Shown here: one piece after another, positions 44,884 through 53,820 of the stretch
How positions within the stretch are numbered: position 1 is the first letter of the stretch
Layout: each line of letters opens with the position of its first letter
Source of the DNA: Candidatus Poribacteria bacterium
GTDB lineage: Bacteria > Poribacteria > WGA-4E > WGA-3G
Direction of reading: 5' to 3'
Length of the DNA: 64,000 bases
NCBI GenBank assembly: GCA_958295945.1
Contig: OY282386.1
Coordinates: forward strand, 124,001 to 188,000
Made by a program: the position numbers and the translations under genes
Notes under the pieces: model-generated
What the model saw: only the letters and a program-made list of their open reading frames with translations
Databases searched by the model: none
Told to the model about the DNA's origin: nothing

Positions 44884-47019
44884 ATGGCATCATGGGGAGA
44901 AGCAAGCCAGTCAAGACTTATTGGCAAGCGGATTACCCGTTTGTCCGGTAAGGATAAAGTCACTGGAAAAGCAAAATATACTTATGATATCAATCGTCCG
45001 GGTATGCTGTATGCAAGGATTCTGCGGTCTGATGTTGCACATGCAAACGTGATAGATATAGATTTATCGCGCGCAGAAGAACTGCCGGGTGTAAAAGCTG
45101 TCCTGCCAATAATTGAAGTTGGTAAAAAACTACGTTATCAAGGACAGGAGATCGCAGCAGTCGCCGCAGAAACTGATGACATCGCGAAAGACGCACTCCG
45201 ATTGATATTTGTTGACTTAGAAGAATTACCCTTCGTCGTAACAGAAGAAGATGCATTGGCAGAGGGTGCGCCACAGATACGGGATTGGGTTGGGAATAAA
45301 AGCAATCCAGGCACTAATGAAAAAGGTGAAGTTGAAATAGGATTTAATGAAGCCGCAGTTACAGTAGAAGCCAAATACCACACACCCGTCCAAACACACG
45401 TCTGTTTAGAAACACACGGAAATGTCGCTGAGTGGACAGATGATCAGAACCTAACCGTTTGGGCATCCACACAAGCAGTTTTTGGTGTCAGAGACGATCT
45501 GGCAGGTCGTTTTGAGCTTCCCGCAAATCAGGTAAGGGTTATTACCGAACACATGGGGGGTGGATTTGGCAGTAAATTTGGCGCGGGTGTAGAAGGACGC
45601 ACCGCAGTACAATTGGCGAAAATCACTGGGCAACCCGTAAAACTCATGTTGACAAGGAGAGCTGAACACCTCGTTGCTGGAAACAGACCTTCTATGACAC
45701 AGCACGTCAAGGCAGGTGCATCACGGGATGGACGCCTAATCGCTTACGACATGCGTGGATACGGGACGGGTGGTATCTCCAGCGGAGCAGGTTTTCAAGC
45801 ACCCTATGTCTATAGTGTTGATAATATACGAACTGAACGATTCAATGTGACTATCAATGCAGGTAACCAACGCGCAATGCGTGCACCCGGACATCCACAA
45901 GGTGCTTTTGCAATGGATTCGTTGATGGACGAACTCGCTGAAAAACTCGGAATGAACCCACTTGAGTTCAGACGCATAAACGACCCAAGCGAAGTCCGAC
46001 AGGCACAATACACTCTCGGTGCCCAAGAAATCGGATGGCACAGACGCAATACTATCCCCGGTTCCGGCACAGGTGTAAAAAAACACGGTATAGGTGTCGG
46101 CAGCGGCCTATGGGGGGGTGGTGGCGGAAGAGGCACACAAGCACGTGTCACTATCAATGCCGATGGTACCGTTGAAGCTGTCACTGGCACACAAGACATC
46201 GGGACAGGTATTCGGACTGCAATCGCTATTATCGTCGCAGAAGAATTTGGACTCACCCCCACAGATATTGCAGTAAAGGTTGGAGACAGTGGTCCTGGTC
46301 TTCGATCAGGTGGTAGTGGAGGAAGTCAAACTACTGCATCCGTTGCACCTGTCATAAAGACTGCAGCCGAAGCAGCAATACAAAAGTTATTCGAACACGT
46401 CGCTCCACTACTTCAAGCACCCGTTGACGACCTGCGCGTTGGCAATGGCACTATCTATGTCGCATCTGATAGAACAAAGACAGTCACGTGGCATCAGGCA
46501 ACGGGATTACTCGGAATGGAAAGCATCAGTGAAGGTGGCAATTGGGATCAAGAGCTTCGTCAACATGGTGTTGCTGGCACGCAATTCGCTGAGGTAGAAG
46601 TGGATACAGAAACCGGAAATGTCCAAGTCATAAAGATTGTCGCTGTCCAAGATTGTGGATTAGCAATCAACAGATTAACCACCGAAAGCCAAATTAATGG
46701 TGGTGTTATCATGGGATTAGGACAAACCTTATTAGAAGAACGGATTATGGATCCCTTAACCGGACGAATGCTCAATGCAAACCTTGAGGATTACAAAGTA
46801 CCCGGCACTTATGAAATACCCGAAATCAAATCTATCGTTTTTGATACACACCGCAAAGTCACTGGTGTCGGTGAACCACCGTGTATTCCTACACTCGGGG
46901 CAATCGCAAATGCTGTGTACAACGCAATCGGTGTCCGTATCCGTGAACTACCGATTACACCCGACAAAGTTCTCACTGCACTCGCTCAGAAAAAGCATAA
47001 GGAGGTAAGCAATGGATAA
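44884..47019 (+). CDS. Aldehyde oxidoreductase, molybdopterin-binding subunit (PaoC/YagR-like)
   Basis: A 711-residue large subunit of the xanthine dehydrogenase family, close to the size of PaoC. The ATG at 44884 follows AAGGAGAAACA; an ATT/TTG-type start six codons earlier is less likely. Marks: SGKDKVTGKAKYTYDI at the start, EHMGGGFGSKFG (Moco contact), RAPGHPQGAFAMDSLMDELA, GSGGSQTT, and GVGEPPCIPTLGAIANAV with the active-site Glu. It hydroxylates an aldehyde or heterocycle. It overlaps the FAD subunit by eight bases. Confidence 0.93.
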   Translation: MASWGEASQSRLIGKRITRLSGKDKVTGKAKYTYDINRPGMLYARILRSDVAHANVIDIDLSRAEELPGVKAVLPIIEVGKKLRYQGQEIAAVAAETDDIAKDALRLIFVDLEELPFVVTEEDALAEGAPQIRDWVGNKSNPGTNEKGEVEIGFNEAAVTVEAKYHTPVQTHVCLETHGNVAEWTDDQNLTVWASTQAVFGVRDDLAGRFELPANQVRVITEHMGGGFGSKFGAGVEGRTAVQLAKITGQPVKLMLTRRAEHLVAGNRPSMTQHVKAGASRDGRLIAYDMRGYGTGGISSGAGFQAPYVYSVDNIRTERFNVTINAGNQRAMRAPGHPQGAFAMDSLMDELAEKLGMNPLEFRRINDPSEVRQAQYTLGAQEIGWHRRNTIPGSGTGVKKHGIGVGSGLWGGGGGRGTQARVTINADGTVEAVTGTQDIGTGIRTAIAIIVAEEFGLTPTDIAVKVGDSGPGLRSGGSGGSQTTASVAPVIKTAAEAAIQKLFEHVAPLLQAPVDDLRVGNGTIYVASDRTKTVTWHQATGLLGMESISEGGNWDQELRQHGVAGTQFAEVEVDTETGNVQVIKIVAVQDCGLAINRLTTESQINGGVIMGLGQTLLEERIMDPLTGRMLNANLEDYKVPGTYEIPEIKSIVFDTHRKVTGVGEPPCIPTLGAIANAVYNAIGVRIRELPITPDKVLTALAQKKHKEVSNG

Positions 47020-47992
47020 ATTTAGTTATGTCAACGCAACAAGTCTGAAACAGGTTACCTCGTTATTGAGCGACAGCGGATGGGGTGAAGTGATGCTGAT
47101 AGCAGGTGGAACTGACCTGCTTAGCGAACTGAAGGAATATATTGAAACACCAAAAACGCTGATAAATCTCAAGACATTGCCTGAAATGGAAGGTATATCA
47201 TCTGATGCCGCAGGAATAAAAATCGGTGCATTAACCACTATTGCTGATATTGCGATGCACCCGACTATCCAGCACCACTACACCGTACTTGCACAAGCTG
47301 CAACGTCTGTTGCTACACCGCAAATTCGAAACGTCGGCACAATAGGTGGAAACCTATGCCAACGTCCCCGATGCTGGTACTACCGGGATGAAACCGTCAA
47401 TTGCATCAAAAAAGGCGGAGACCTATGCTATGCAGTTGATGGACTCAGCAAATACCACGCTATCCTCGGTGGGGATCCCGTATATATCGTGCATCCTTCA
47501 GACATTGCACCTGCATTGATCGCACTCAACGCATCAATGAAAATCACTGGTCCAGAAGGTGAGAAAACTATGAAAGTTGAGGAATTCTTTACCTTACCAT
47601 CGGATAATCCATTCCGTGAAAATGTGCTTCAACCGAACGAAATCGTCGTTGAAATTCAGATACCAAATACGAAACCAAATACAAAGAGTTTATATCTGAA
47701 GGCGCGTGAGAAAGGTGCCCCCGATTTCGCATTGGCAAGTGTCGCAGGTGTGTTTGAGATGGCAGGACGCACATGTCAATCCGCAAACATCGTTCTCGGT
47801 GGTGTTGCTCCAAAACCATGGCGTTCTACTGAAGCAGAAAATGTTCTCACTGGTAAGATGGTAGACAAAGCAGTTAGCATGAAGGCAGGTGAGGAAGCTG
47901 TCCAAAAAGCTCGTCCCTTGAACGATAACGAATACAAGGTGACACTTACACAAAATCTCATCAGCCGTGCCGTGATGATGGCAGTGAGTTAA
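47012..47992 (+). CDS. Aldehyde oxidoreductase, FAD subunit with probable [4Fe-4S] site (PaoB/YagS-like)
   Basis: A 326-residue FAD subunit. FAD-binding segments: LIAGGTDLLSELKEYIE and TPQIRNVGTIGGNLCQRPRC. The Cys-rich stretch CQRPRCWYYRDETVNC with GGDLCYAVDG (about 112-150) matches the [4Fe-4S]-binding insertion of PaoB-type subunits, absent from simple CoxM proteins. AAGGAGGTAAGC precedes the ATG. Electrons would flow from Moco through the [2Fe-2S] subunit to FAD and then to an unknown acceptor. Confidence 0.92.
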   Translation: MDKFSYVNATSLKQVTSLLSDSGWGEVMLIAGGTDLLSELKEYIETPKTLINLKTLPEMEGISSDAAGIKIGALTTIADIAMHPTIQHHYTVLAQAATSVATPQIRNVGTIGGNLCQRPRCWYYRDETVNCIKKGGDLCYAVDGLSKYHAILGGDPVYIVHPSDIAPALIALNASMKITGPEGEKTMKVEEFFTLPSDNPFRENVLQPNEIVVEIQIPNTKPNTKSLYLKAREKGAPDFALASVAGVFEMAGRTCQSANIVLGGVAPKPWRSTEAENVLTGKMVDKAVSMKAGEEAVQKARPLNDNEYKVTLTQNLISRAVMMAVS

Positions 47993-48003
47993 GGAGGAAT
48001 AAT

Positions 48004-48243
48004 ATGTTACAGGAAAAAACACTTCCAATGTACAATCGCACAGTATGTCAAAATCTGCGGACAAAAGCACTCTATATACCAGGTGGCAACCTGCAAAACC
48101 TTGTTGAAGAAAACCCAGGAACACACTATTGGTGCAACTGCACAATGCAGGTCGTCGGACCAGACGATCAGTTTGTTTCACCAAACGCCTGTAAACAATC
48201 ACGTTCCTGTTTCAATCCTGTCGGCGCAAAACCGATAGTCTAA
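48004..48243 (+). CDS. Small Cys-rich protein of the aldehyde oxidase operon
   Basis: A 79-residue protein with AAGGAGG well spaced before its ATG, 11 bp after the FAD subunit. It contains CQNLRTKAL, YWCNCTMQVVGPDD and CKQSRSCFNP: five Cys in all, with CxC and CxxxxxC spacing compatible with an Fe-S or zinc site. The tail is VGAKPIV. No signal peptide. It takes the place where a maturation chaperone such as PaoD might lie, but it is much shorter and I do not recognise the family. Confidence 0.75.
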   Translation: MLQEKTLPMYNRTVCQNLRTKALYIPGGNLQNLVEENPGTHYWCNCTMQVVGPDDQFVSPNACKQSRSCFNPVGAKPIV

Positions 48244-48318
48244 TCATGCAAATGTAGTTATCGGTTATCAGTATGCCCTTTCAGATAACCGATAACTTAT
48301 CTGCTAATACTTTTATTC

Positions 48319-48780
48319 GTGATAAAGTTCATTGTACCTTTCATCCAATGGTTACATGTCGGTTCTGTTGTCCTGATGATAGGAGGTTTCTTTTTCTTCC
48401 GTGTCGTCCTCATCCCAATTGCACACCGATTCCCCGAACCAAAAGACATAATATCATCCGCATTAAGACGATTCAGTGGGGTTGTCTGGATTACACTATT
48501 GACTGTGCTAATTTCTGGTGTATATAACTTTATATCATTTCTCAGAACCGCACGTATCACCGCACAAGAAACTGAAGTAGATTACTCGCTTTACATACTC
48601 ATATTAGGTATCAAGTTCTTTATCGTATTCCTGATATATACAGTTGCAGTTGTGCTGACGTTTCCGTATCCAGTATTTGAAGGATTTCAGAAAAAACCGA
48701 CACCGTGGTTGAACATCATCATCGTTTTGGGCCTGATTATCATATTCTTATCAGCGTTTTTGCGTCGGTTACCGTTTTAA
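48319..48780 (+). CDS. Four-helix membrane protein, CopD/DUF4149-like
   Basis: A 153-residue membrane protein with about four hydrophobic segments. FIQWLHVGSVVLMIGGFFFF and its conserved His resemble the first helix of CopD-like proteins. VVWITLLTVLISGVYNFISF, LILGIKFFIVFLIYTVAVVL and NIIIVLGLIIIFLSAFLRR follow. Possibly heme- or metal-related, but that is a weak guess. It lies in the same direction as the oxidase operon and the following PhyH gene. The initiator is ATT/ATG-like and only weakly defined. Confidence 0.7.
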   Translation: MIKFIVPFIQWLHVGSVVLMIGGFFFFRVVLIPIAHRFPEPKDIISSALRRFSGVVWITLLTVLISGVYNFISFLRTARITAQETEVDYSLYILILGIKFFIVFLIYTVAVVLTFPYPVFEGFQKKPTPWLNIIIVLGLIIIFLSAFLRRLPF

Positions 48781-48814
48781 CACAAGAAATAGATGCACAG
48801 AAAGGAGCAAACAA

Positions 48815-49630
48815 ATGCCTGTATTAAGCAAAGAAGATCAAGCTTTTTGGGAAGAAAAAGGTTATATCATCATCAAGAATGCGGCACCACCAGAATTAAT
48901 TCAAAACGCAGCAAATGCCGTTTGGGATTTCCTTGAAATGGATGCCAACTCTCCTGAGAGTTGGTACACAGACCCACCACGTGGTATCATGGTGGAAATC
49001 TATCAGCATCCTGCATTATGGGAAACGCGTCAATACCCGCGGGTCCACCAAGCTTTCGCAGAAATCTGGGGAAACGAGAAACTATGGGTCAGCTTTGACC
49101 GCGCAAGCATGAGTCCACCTAACGTCCCCGGTAAACATGAACGAACAAGCGTTGGACTGCATTGGGATATGTCTATAGACCTACCCATCCGCTTTCATGT
49201 GCAAGGTGTCCTTTACTTGACTGATACCGCAGAGAACCAAGGCGCATTTGTTTGTGTCCCCGGTTTCCACAACAAAATTGAGGAGTGGATAAAGAGTCTT
49301 CCCAAAAATGCAGACCCACGCCAACAAAACTTGGAAGCATTAGGCATGATCCCAATACCCGCCAACGCAGGAGATCTCATAATTTGGAACAGTGCATTAC
49401 CACATAGTGCTGGCATCAATACTGCCAATGCACCGCGCGTGGCACAATACATCACAATGACTCCAACAGGTGAAGCAAATCAAGAAGCAAGAGAACGTCG
49501 CATCAACGCATGGAAAAATAGAATGGCAGGTTTCGGTGGTGAACGCGCAGAAAAAGAACATGAGACAGGAAAAACAGCTGAATTATCCGACCTTGGAAAG
49601 AAACTCTTAGGTCTTGAACTGTGGGATTGA
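48815..49630 (+). CDS. Phytanoyl-CoA dioxygenase family protein
   Basis: A 271-residue Fe(II)/2-oxoglutarate-dependent dioxygenase-like protein. The iron-binding HxD is in VGLHWDMSIDLP (about residue 112), the distal His in LPHSAGIN (about 194), followed by Arg in NAPRVAQYI for 2-oxoglutarate. AAAGGAGCAAACAA precedes the ATG. PhyH-type enzymes hydroxylate lipids or small molecules; this genome has at least two. The substrate is unknown. Confidence 0.88.
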   Translation: MPVLSKEDQAFWEEKGYIIIKNAAPPELIQNAANAVWDFLEMDANSPESWYTDPPRGIMVEIYQHPALWETRQYPRVHQAFAEIWGNEKLWVSFDRASMSPPNVPGKHERTSVGLHWDMSIDLPIRFHVQGVLYLTDTAENQGAFVCVPGFHNKIEEWIKSLPKNADPRQQNLEALGMIPIPANAGDLIIWNSALPHSAGINTANAPRVAQYITMTPTGEANQEARERRINAWKNRMAGFGGERAEKEHETGKTAELSDLGKKLLGLELWD

Positions 49631-49861
49631 ATATACCTCATTCATAACAGTTATCATCAAGGAGAATTAATACAAGCAGTAGTACAATAAAAATGCGAAA
49701 GAATGAGTTTTGCATTTTACAGGGATTCCATTTGAGATGTAGGAGTGAACTCTGATTCCCGACTATCAGTGAATTTATTCACGATTCTGAGATCCTTCCT
49801 ACGGAAAATGTATATCATTAATTTTAATGTTTACCAAAATCTCAATGTTCAATCAAATTAT

Positions 49862-50593
49862 CTAACCCATCCGAATACCACCATTAACATCAAGAGTCGC
49901 ACCAGTGATATATTGCCCTTCATCCGAAGCAAGAAAAACAATGGTACTTGCAATCTCCGATGGATCTGCAACGCGTCCCAACGGAATCTGATCCGTCATA
50001 TCAGGATGATTTTTTGCCATCTCTGTCGCAGCAATACCCGGTGCGATTGAGTTCACCGTAATCCCGTACTCACCTAAGACCCGTGCAAACGATTTCGTCA
50101 AACACATCACACCCGCTTTTGACGCAGAATAAGGGGCGGACGCAACCAGACCTCCCACCTGACCCGCCAAAGAACCAAGATTGATTATCCTCCCGAATCT
50201 CTGTTCCTTCATCGTTTCCATGACTGCCTGAGAACAGAGAAAGGGGCCTTTGAGGTTAACAGCCATCATCCTATCCCATTCTGCTTCGCTACATGCATCA
50301 ATACGTGTATAACTGAAAATACCAGCATTATTGACTAAAATATCAATACAACCAAGTTCTTCAAGTGTCCTGTTAACCATCGCACGAACAGATTCACCAT
50401 CCGCAACATCCGTTTCAATTACCAAACACCTTCTACCGAGAGCCGTAACCTCTTCTGATACCTCAGTTGCATTCGTCATATTCACTTCGGGGATAACAAT
50501 ATCTGCACCTTCTTGAGCGAAAGCAATACAGGTTGCCTTCCCAATACCGCCACCACCCCCCGTCACTATCGCAACGCGCCCATTCAAACGCAT
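49862..50593 (-). CDS. Short-chain dehydrogenase/reductase, FabG-like
   Basis: A 243-residue SDR. The NAD(P) glycine motif is TGGGGGIGKA (about 11-20), NNAG is at about 88-91, catalytic Ser is in NLGSLAGQ, and YSASKAG gives Tyr and Lys (about 154-160). The end IVFLASDEGQYITGATLDVNGG is characteristic. AGGAGAACAG precedes the ATG. Oxidoreductase of unknown substrate; sugar or polyol oxidation is common for such clusters. Confidence 0.93.
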   Translation of the reverse strand: MRLNGRVAIVTGGGGGIGKATCIAFAQEGADIVIPEVNMTNATEVSEEVTALGRRCLVIETDVADGESVRAMVNRTLEELGCIDILVNNAGIFSYTRIDACSEAEWDRMMAVNLKGPFLCSQAVMETMKEQRFGRIINLGSLAGQVGGLVASAPYSASKAGVMCLTKSFARVLGEYGITVNSIAPGIAATEMAKNHPDMTDQIPLGRVADPSEIASTIVFLASDEGQYITGATLDVNGGIRMG

Positions 50594-50793
50594 CTCTGTT
50601 CTCCTAAATATATTTATCTATTGTAGATTAATTCCGTTCAATTCATACATTACGTCATTTAATCTTGAATTCATTATGTGTTTAATAGTAACATATAGAC
50701 ATTATCACACGTATTCTTTAAAGAGTCAACATTGCTAATGACATAGAATTACATTCATACATTCCACAGCAATACACATTAGGAGCATACATC

Positions 50794-51822
50794 TTGAAAA
50801 AGTCTGCATTGATTCAATCCCTAACAACACTAATTGTGTCGCTATTTTTTTCTACATTCCCAATGACAGCGACAGCACAAAACTATTACCCCGCAGAAAT
50901 CGGTAATGAGTGGATCTTGGATAGCACTGACGGAAAAGAACGTCAAACGTACACACTTGAAGTACCTGATGATGATGCCGATAACCATCTTATCCTCCTA
51001 AAAATTGTAACTGAAAACCTTAACAACGACAAAGTTATTGATACAGACAAATACTTTTTGTCTGATACCCCCGAAGGAATAAAACTTCATAAAACAAACT
51101 TACAAACAGTATTTAACAATAATGTTATTACTGCAACAGCGAATTTGACTTCACCGATGGTTTTCTTTCCTAAAGCCTTAGAACAAGAAGGACAAAAGTG
51201 GAATATAGTTACAGATGCTAAAATAGATCTTCAAGGTGCTAAATTAGATGTTGAAAGCAGAACCAATTTAGAGATAGTTAGTTTTGAACCTGTAGAAACA
51301 TCGTTGGGTATATTTCGGAATTGTGCAAAAATCCAGTTAGATTTATCAATTACTGGTCTTCTTAAACTACAATCTACCTCCTACCAATGGTTAGCACCAG
51401 GAGTAGGACCTGTCCAATTTGAGAGTAGTGATGGAGATGTCTATAAAATCACAAGTTTCAAAAGAAGTCCACCTGAAATTATTGCTCAGAATCCTCCCGT
51501 ATGGCAATCACTACCTCAAGGTTTTACAGGTACTGGAACACGTCTCGGTGGAATTCTCAACGCCAAAATACTTGAAAATGTTGAAGATTATGTGTCAGAG
51601 CCAGATAAATTACTAAATTTAGGTATAGTTTCCATATCTGGAAATATCGTTCCACCGGGTGATGGAACAGGTTTCGCAACAAACCTACAACGAAAACAAG
51701 ACCTATGGGTTGCTGGACGGTTTGAAAACGCCCCAATTATAGGTACAATTAGGCTTTTTGCAGAAAACAGCAAAGGTAGAACTGAACGAATTATTAATGT
51801 AACAATAAATACAAGTCAGTAG
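50794..51822 (+). CDS. Secreted protein with an IGNEW-type N-terminal domain
   Basis: A 342-residue protein beginning at TTG about seven bases after AGGAGCATAC. Signal peptide about 1-29 (LTTLIVSLFFSTFPMTATA). The mature part starts NYYPAEIGNEWILDSTDGK, and the N-terminal 220 residues are homologous by eye to the protein at 52843 (both have YYP-x-xIGNEW, EGIKL, GxFxxCxKI and SYQWLAPGVGPVQFES type blocks). The C-terminal 120 residues (LGGILNAKILENVEDYVSE) look like an Ig-like beta domain. No recognised enzyme motif. Confidence 0.75.
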   Translation: MKKSALIQSLTTLIVSLFFSTFPMTATAQNYYPAEIGNEWILDSTDGKERQTYTLEVPDDDADNHLILLKIVTENLNNDKVIDTDKYFLSDTPEGIKLHKTNLQTVFNNNVITATANLTSPMVFFPKALEQEGQKWNIVTDAKIDLQGAKLDVESRTNLEIVSFEPVETSLGIFRNCAKIQLDLSITGLLKLQSTSYQWLAPGVGPVQFESSDGDVYKITSFKRSPPEIIAQNPPVWQSLPQGFTGTGTRLGGILNAKILENVEDYVSEPDKLLNLGIVSISGNIVPPGDGTGFATNLQRKQDLWVAGRFENAPIIGTIRLFAENSKGRTERIINVTINTSQ

Positions 51823-51846
51823 GGCGAATTATTTGGAAAAGCCGCT

Positions 51847-52071
51847 ATGGTAAATTGGAAAGTGGTATTAATTGTCTTAGCCATCGCAATTTTACTAATG
51901 GCAATCGGAATGTGGTTAGGATACCGATATATATCAGAACAAGATGATATCCACTATGAAGTACACAATGTAAACGTTGTCGTAGGATACACTTTTGACA
52001 TTCGCATCCACTTGTTTGGAAATTTCAGTCAAAGTAATGTCTATGACTTCCCATTTAAGTTCCTATATTGA
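51847..52071 (+). CDS. Putative small single-pass membrane protein
   Basis: A 74-residue frame with one strong hydrophobic segment (VVLIVLAIAILLMAIGMWLGY) and a short beta-like tail. It begins 24 bp after the preceding stop, with no clear ribosome site. It could be real or a remnant; the next gene is itself broken, so the region may be decaying. Confidence 0.4.
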   Translation: MVNWKVVLIVLAIAILLMAIGMWLGYRYISEQDDIHYEVHNVNVVVGYTFDIRIHLFGNFSQSNVYDFPFKFLY

Positions 52072-52085
52072 AAAGGAGACAATAT

Positions 52086-52698
52086 ATGAAAGAGTGCTTG
52101 GGCGTTTGTCATCACAAGCAACTTGCAAGGCAAACAAGCAGATGCATCTTACACAATGCTTGCTAAAAACCTACGCACAAGCGTTATAGCGAGTAAGAAT
52201 GTTGAATCCGATAAAAGTCAAGTTTCGGCTGTGTGGGCAAACCTAAATCGCAAGAGTGTCATCCAAGTTAATGACAAAATTGAGTTCACACTTGTTGATG
52301 AAAAAGGCACTATCGTGTCCGGTCCCTACCAACGCACCATAACTTCCACAGATATAAACAATGCATATCTGAGCGTGCAGATGTGTGTTGATGATGTCCG
52401 TCTGAAGGAACCAATTCTTGCACAGAACTTCCCGAATCCGTTCAATCCAGAGACTTGGATCCCATTCCAACTGAATCGTGCAGCGAATGTAACAATCCAG
52501 ATTTATAACGTATCAGGTAATCCAGTACGGACATTAAATCTTGGACATAAGTCAATCGGTTCATACATGACAACTTCAAACGCGGCTTATTGGGATGGGA
52601 AAAATAAGACAGGAGAAACTGTTTCAAGTGGTGTATATTTCTATACACTACAAACAAAGGATTTCTCCGCAACCCGCAGAATGGTAATCCTGAAATAA
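52086..52698 (+). pseudogene. Frameshifted remnant of a secreted protein with FlgD/T9SS-like C-terminal domain
   Basis: The clear open frame runs 52123-52698 from a TTG (191 residues). A proper ribosome site and ATG (AAAAGGAGACAATATATG) lies at 52086 one base out of frame; dropping one A in its AAA run gives MKSAWAFVITSNLQGK in frame. The C-terminal 90 residues are the sorting-type domain QNFPNPFNPETWIPFQL to SGVYFYTLQTK and RRMVILK, as found in many Poribacteria and related exported proteins. The N-terminal part is too short to classify. A strong terminator follows. Confidence 0.65.
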
Positions 52699-52719
52699 GC
52701 TGACAATGAACCCACGATA

Positions 52720-52789
52720 AACGCCTTGATACTACAAGCAATCTAACAACTTAACAGATCGCTTGAAATGTCAAAATCAAGGCGTTTTT
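52720..52789 (+). terminator. Intrinsic terminator with long loop
   Basis: AACGCCTTGAT (52720-52730) pairs with ATCAAGGCGTT (52776-52786), followed by TTT. The loop contains a second small pairing CAAGC/GCTTG. It lies 21 bp after the FlgD-like fragment. Confidence 0.7.
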
Positions 52790-52842
52790 CTATGATATAT
52801 AATCTAATAGACATCTATTAGGATATGAAGTTGAGGAAAAAA

Positions 52843-53682
52843 ATGAAGAAAAACAACGCAACTATAATTCTTTTCGCAGCAATACTCACCTTAACCACTG
52901 CTGTTATAACAAATGCACAAATTTATTATCCAACAGATATTGGCAACGAGTGGGTATTGGAAAGCGAGGATAGAGCGGAACGAGTTACTTACAGTATTGA
53001 AGCATCCGAGGAGACAATCAACGAGAAAAATCTGGCACTACTGAAAATTCAGCATGAAACCATAGGCACAGATTCAATCACGGCTGAGAGATATTTTGTG
53101 GATTTTGACGAGGAAGGTATTAAACTGTATAAATATGAAGTAGAACTCGGTGACCCTTTCGGAGTCGCAACTGGCTTATTATACCCACCGATCCTCTTTT
53201 ACCCGTTGACTCTGGAAGTCGGTGACACATGGGAATTCTCAACTGAAACAGAAGTTATCTTAGTCGGACCGGTCCTATTCACAAGTATCAGTAAAGTCGT
53301 TGACAAAGAAGAGGTTGAAACACCTGCGGGAATATTTAAAGATTGTCTAAAAATTACGATACGCACTATAAGTGAGGTTGCGTTATCAAGAACGCGTTCA
53401 ACTTCTCATCTGTGGCTCGCTCCAGATTTCGGACCAGTGAAATTTGAGAACAGTCAAGATATCGTTTATACATTGGTCAGTTCCAACCTGTTGCCAAATA
53501 TTTCTGACTATGATGTGACAGGAGATGGTGTCATCAACATCTTAGACCTCGTATATGTAGCTGCTCGCTTCGGTGAGGATACTGATGAAGGGGATGTTAA
53601 CAACGATGGGAAGGTTAATATTCTGGATTTAACGCTTATCGCAAAGTATTTCGGAATAGAAGTCAATGCAGAATCAGACTAA
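52843..53682 (+). CDS. Secreted protein with IGNEW-type domain and C-terminal dockerin-like repeats
   Basis: The ATG at 52843 is chosen because GAGGAAAAAA precedes it; another ATG lies six codons upstream. Signal peptide about 1-28 (IILFAAILTLTTAVITNAQ). The mature start IYYPTDIGNEWVLES parallels the gene at 50794. From about residue 225 two calcium-loop repeats appear: DVTGDGVINILDLVYVAARF and DVNNDGKVNILDLTLIAKYF, which is a type I dockerin pattern (D-x-N/T-x-D-G then L-x-x-(D/A)). Dockerins bind cohesins or calcium; no cohesin is visible here. Confidence 0.85.
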   Translation: MKKNNATIILFAAILTLTTAVITNAQIYYPTDIGNEWVLESEDRAERVTYSIEASEETINEKNLALLKIQHETIGTDSITAERYFVDFDEEGIKLYKYEVELGDPFGVATGLLYPPILFYPLTLEVGDTWEFSTETEVILVGPVLFTSISKVVDKEEVETPAGIFKDCLKITIRTISEVALSRTRSTSHLWLAPDFGPVKFENSQDIVYTLVSSNLLPNISDYDVTGDGVINILDLVYVAARFGEDTDEGDVNNDGKVNILDLTLIAKYFGIEVNAESD

Positions 53683-53706
53683 AACAAGTCTTTCGTATTC
53701 GCGCGT

Positions 53707-53782
53707 TGATGAAGATTAAATTATTAATTGGGTAATTCTCATATTTACTGCAAACCCCGTAGGCGCGCTTTGTAAGCGCGCT
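53707..53782. repeat. Dispersed element arm (GATGAAGATTAA type) plus GCGCGC hairpin
   Basis: TTGATGAAGATTAAATTATT and GGGTAATTCTCAT (53707-53740) match arms of the elements at 59221-59430 and 61914-62053. GCGCGCTT (53763-53770) and AAGCGCGC (53774-53781) form a hairpin; AAGCGCGCTGG recurs in the other two elements. Only one arm is seen here, so this copy may be incomplete. Confidence 0.6.
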
Positions 53783-53820
53783 GAAATAACAAAACCCTTG
53801 AAAGTGTGCAAGCTCTAATT

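Noticed and set aside
45810-46262. 150-residue minus-strand frame in the aldehyde oxidase large subunit
   Set aside because: Shadow of the conserved xanthine dehydrogenase family gene; Pro/Ser-rich content is typical of antisense frames.
48273-48527. 84-residue frame overlapping the start of the CopD-like membrane protein
   Set aside because: It is Cys/His/Arg-rich in an unlikely pattern, lacks a ribosome site and is in a different frame from the clear membrane protein.
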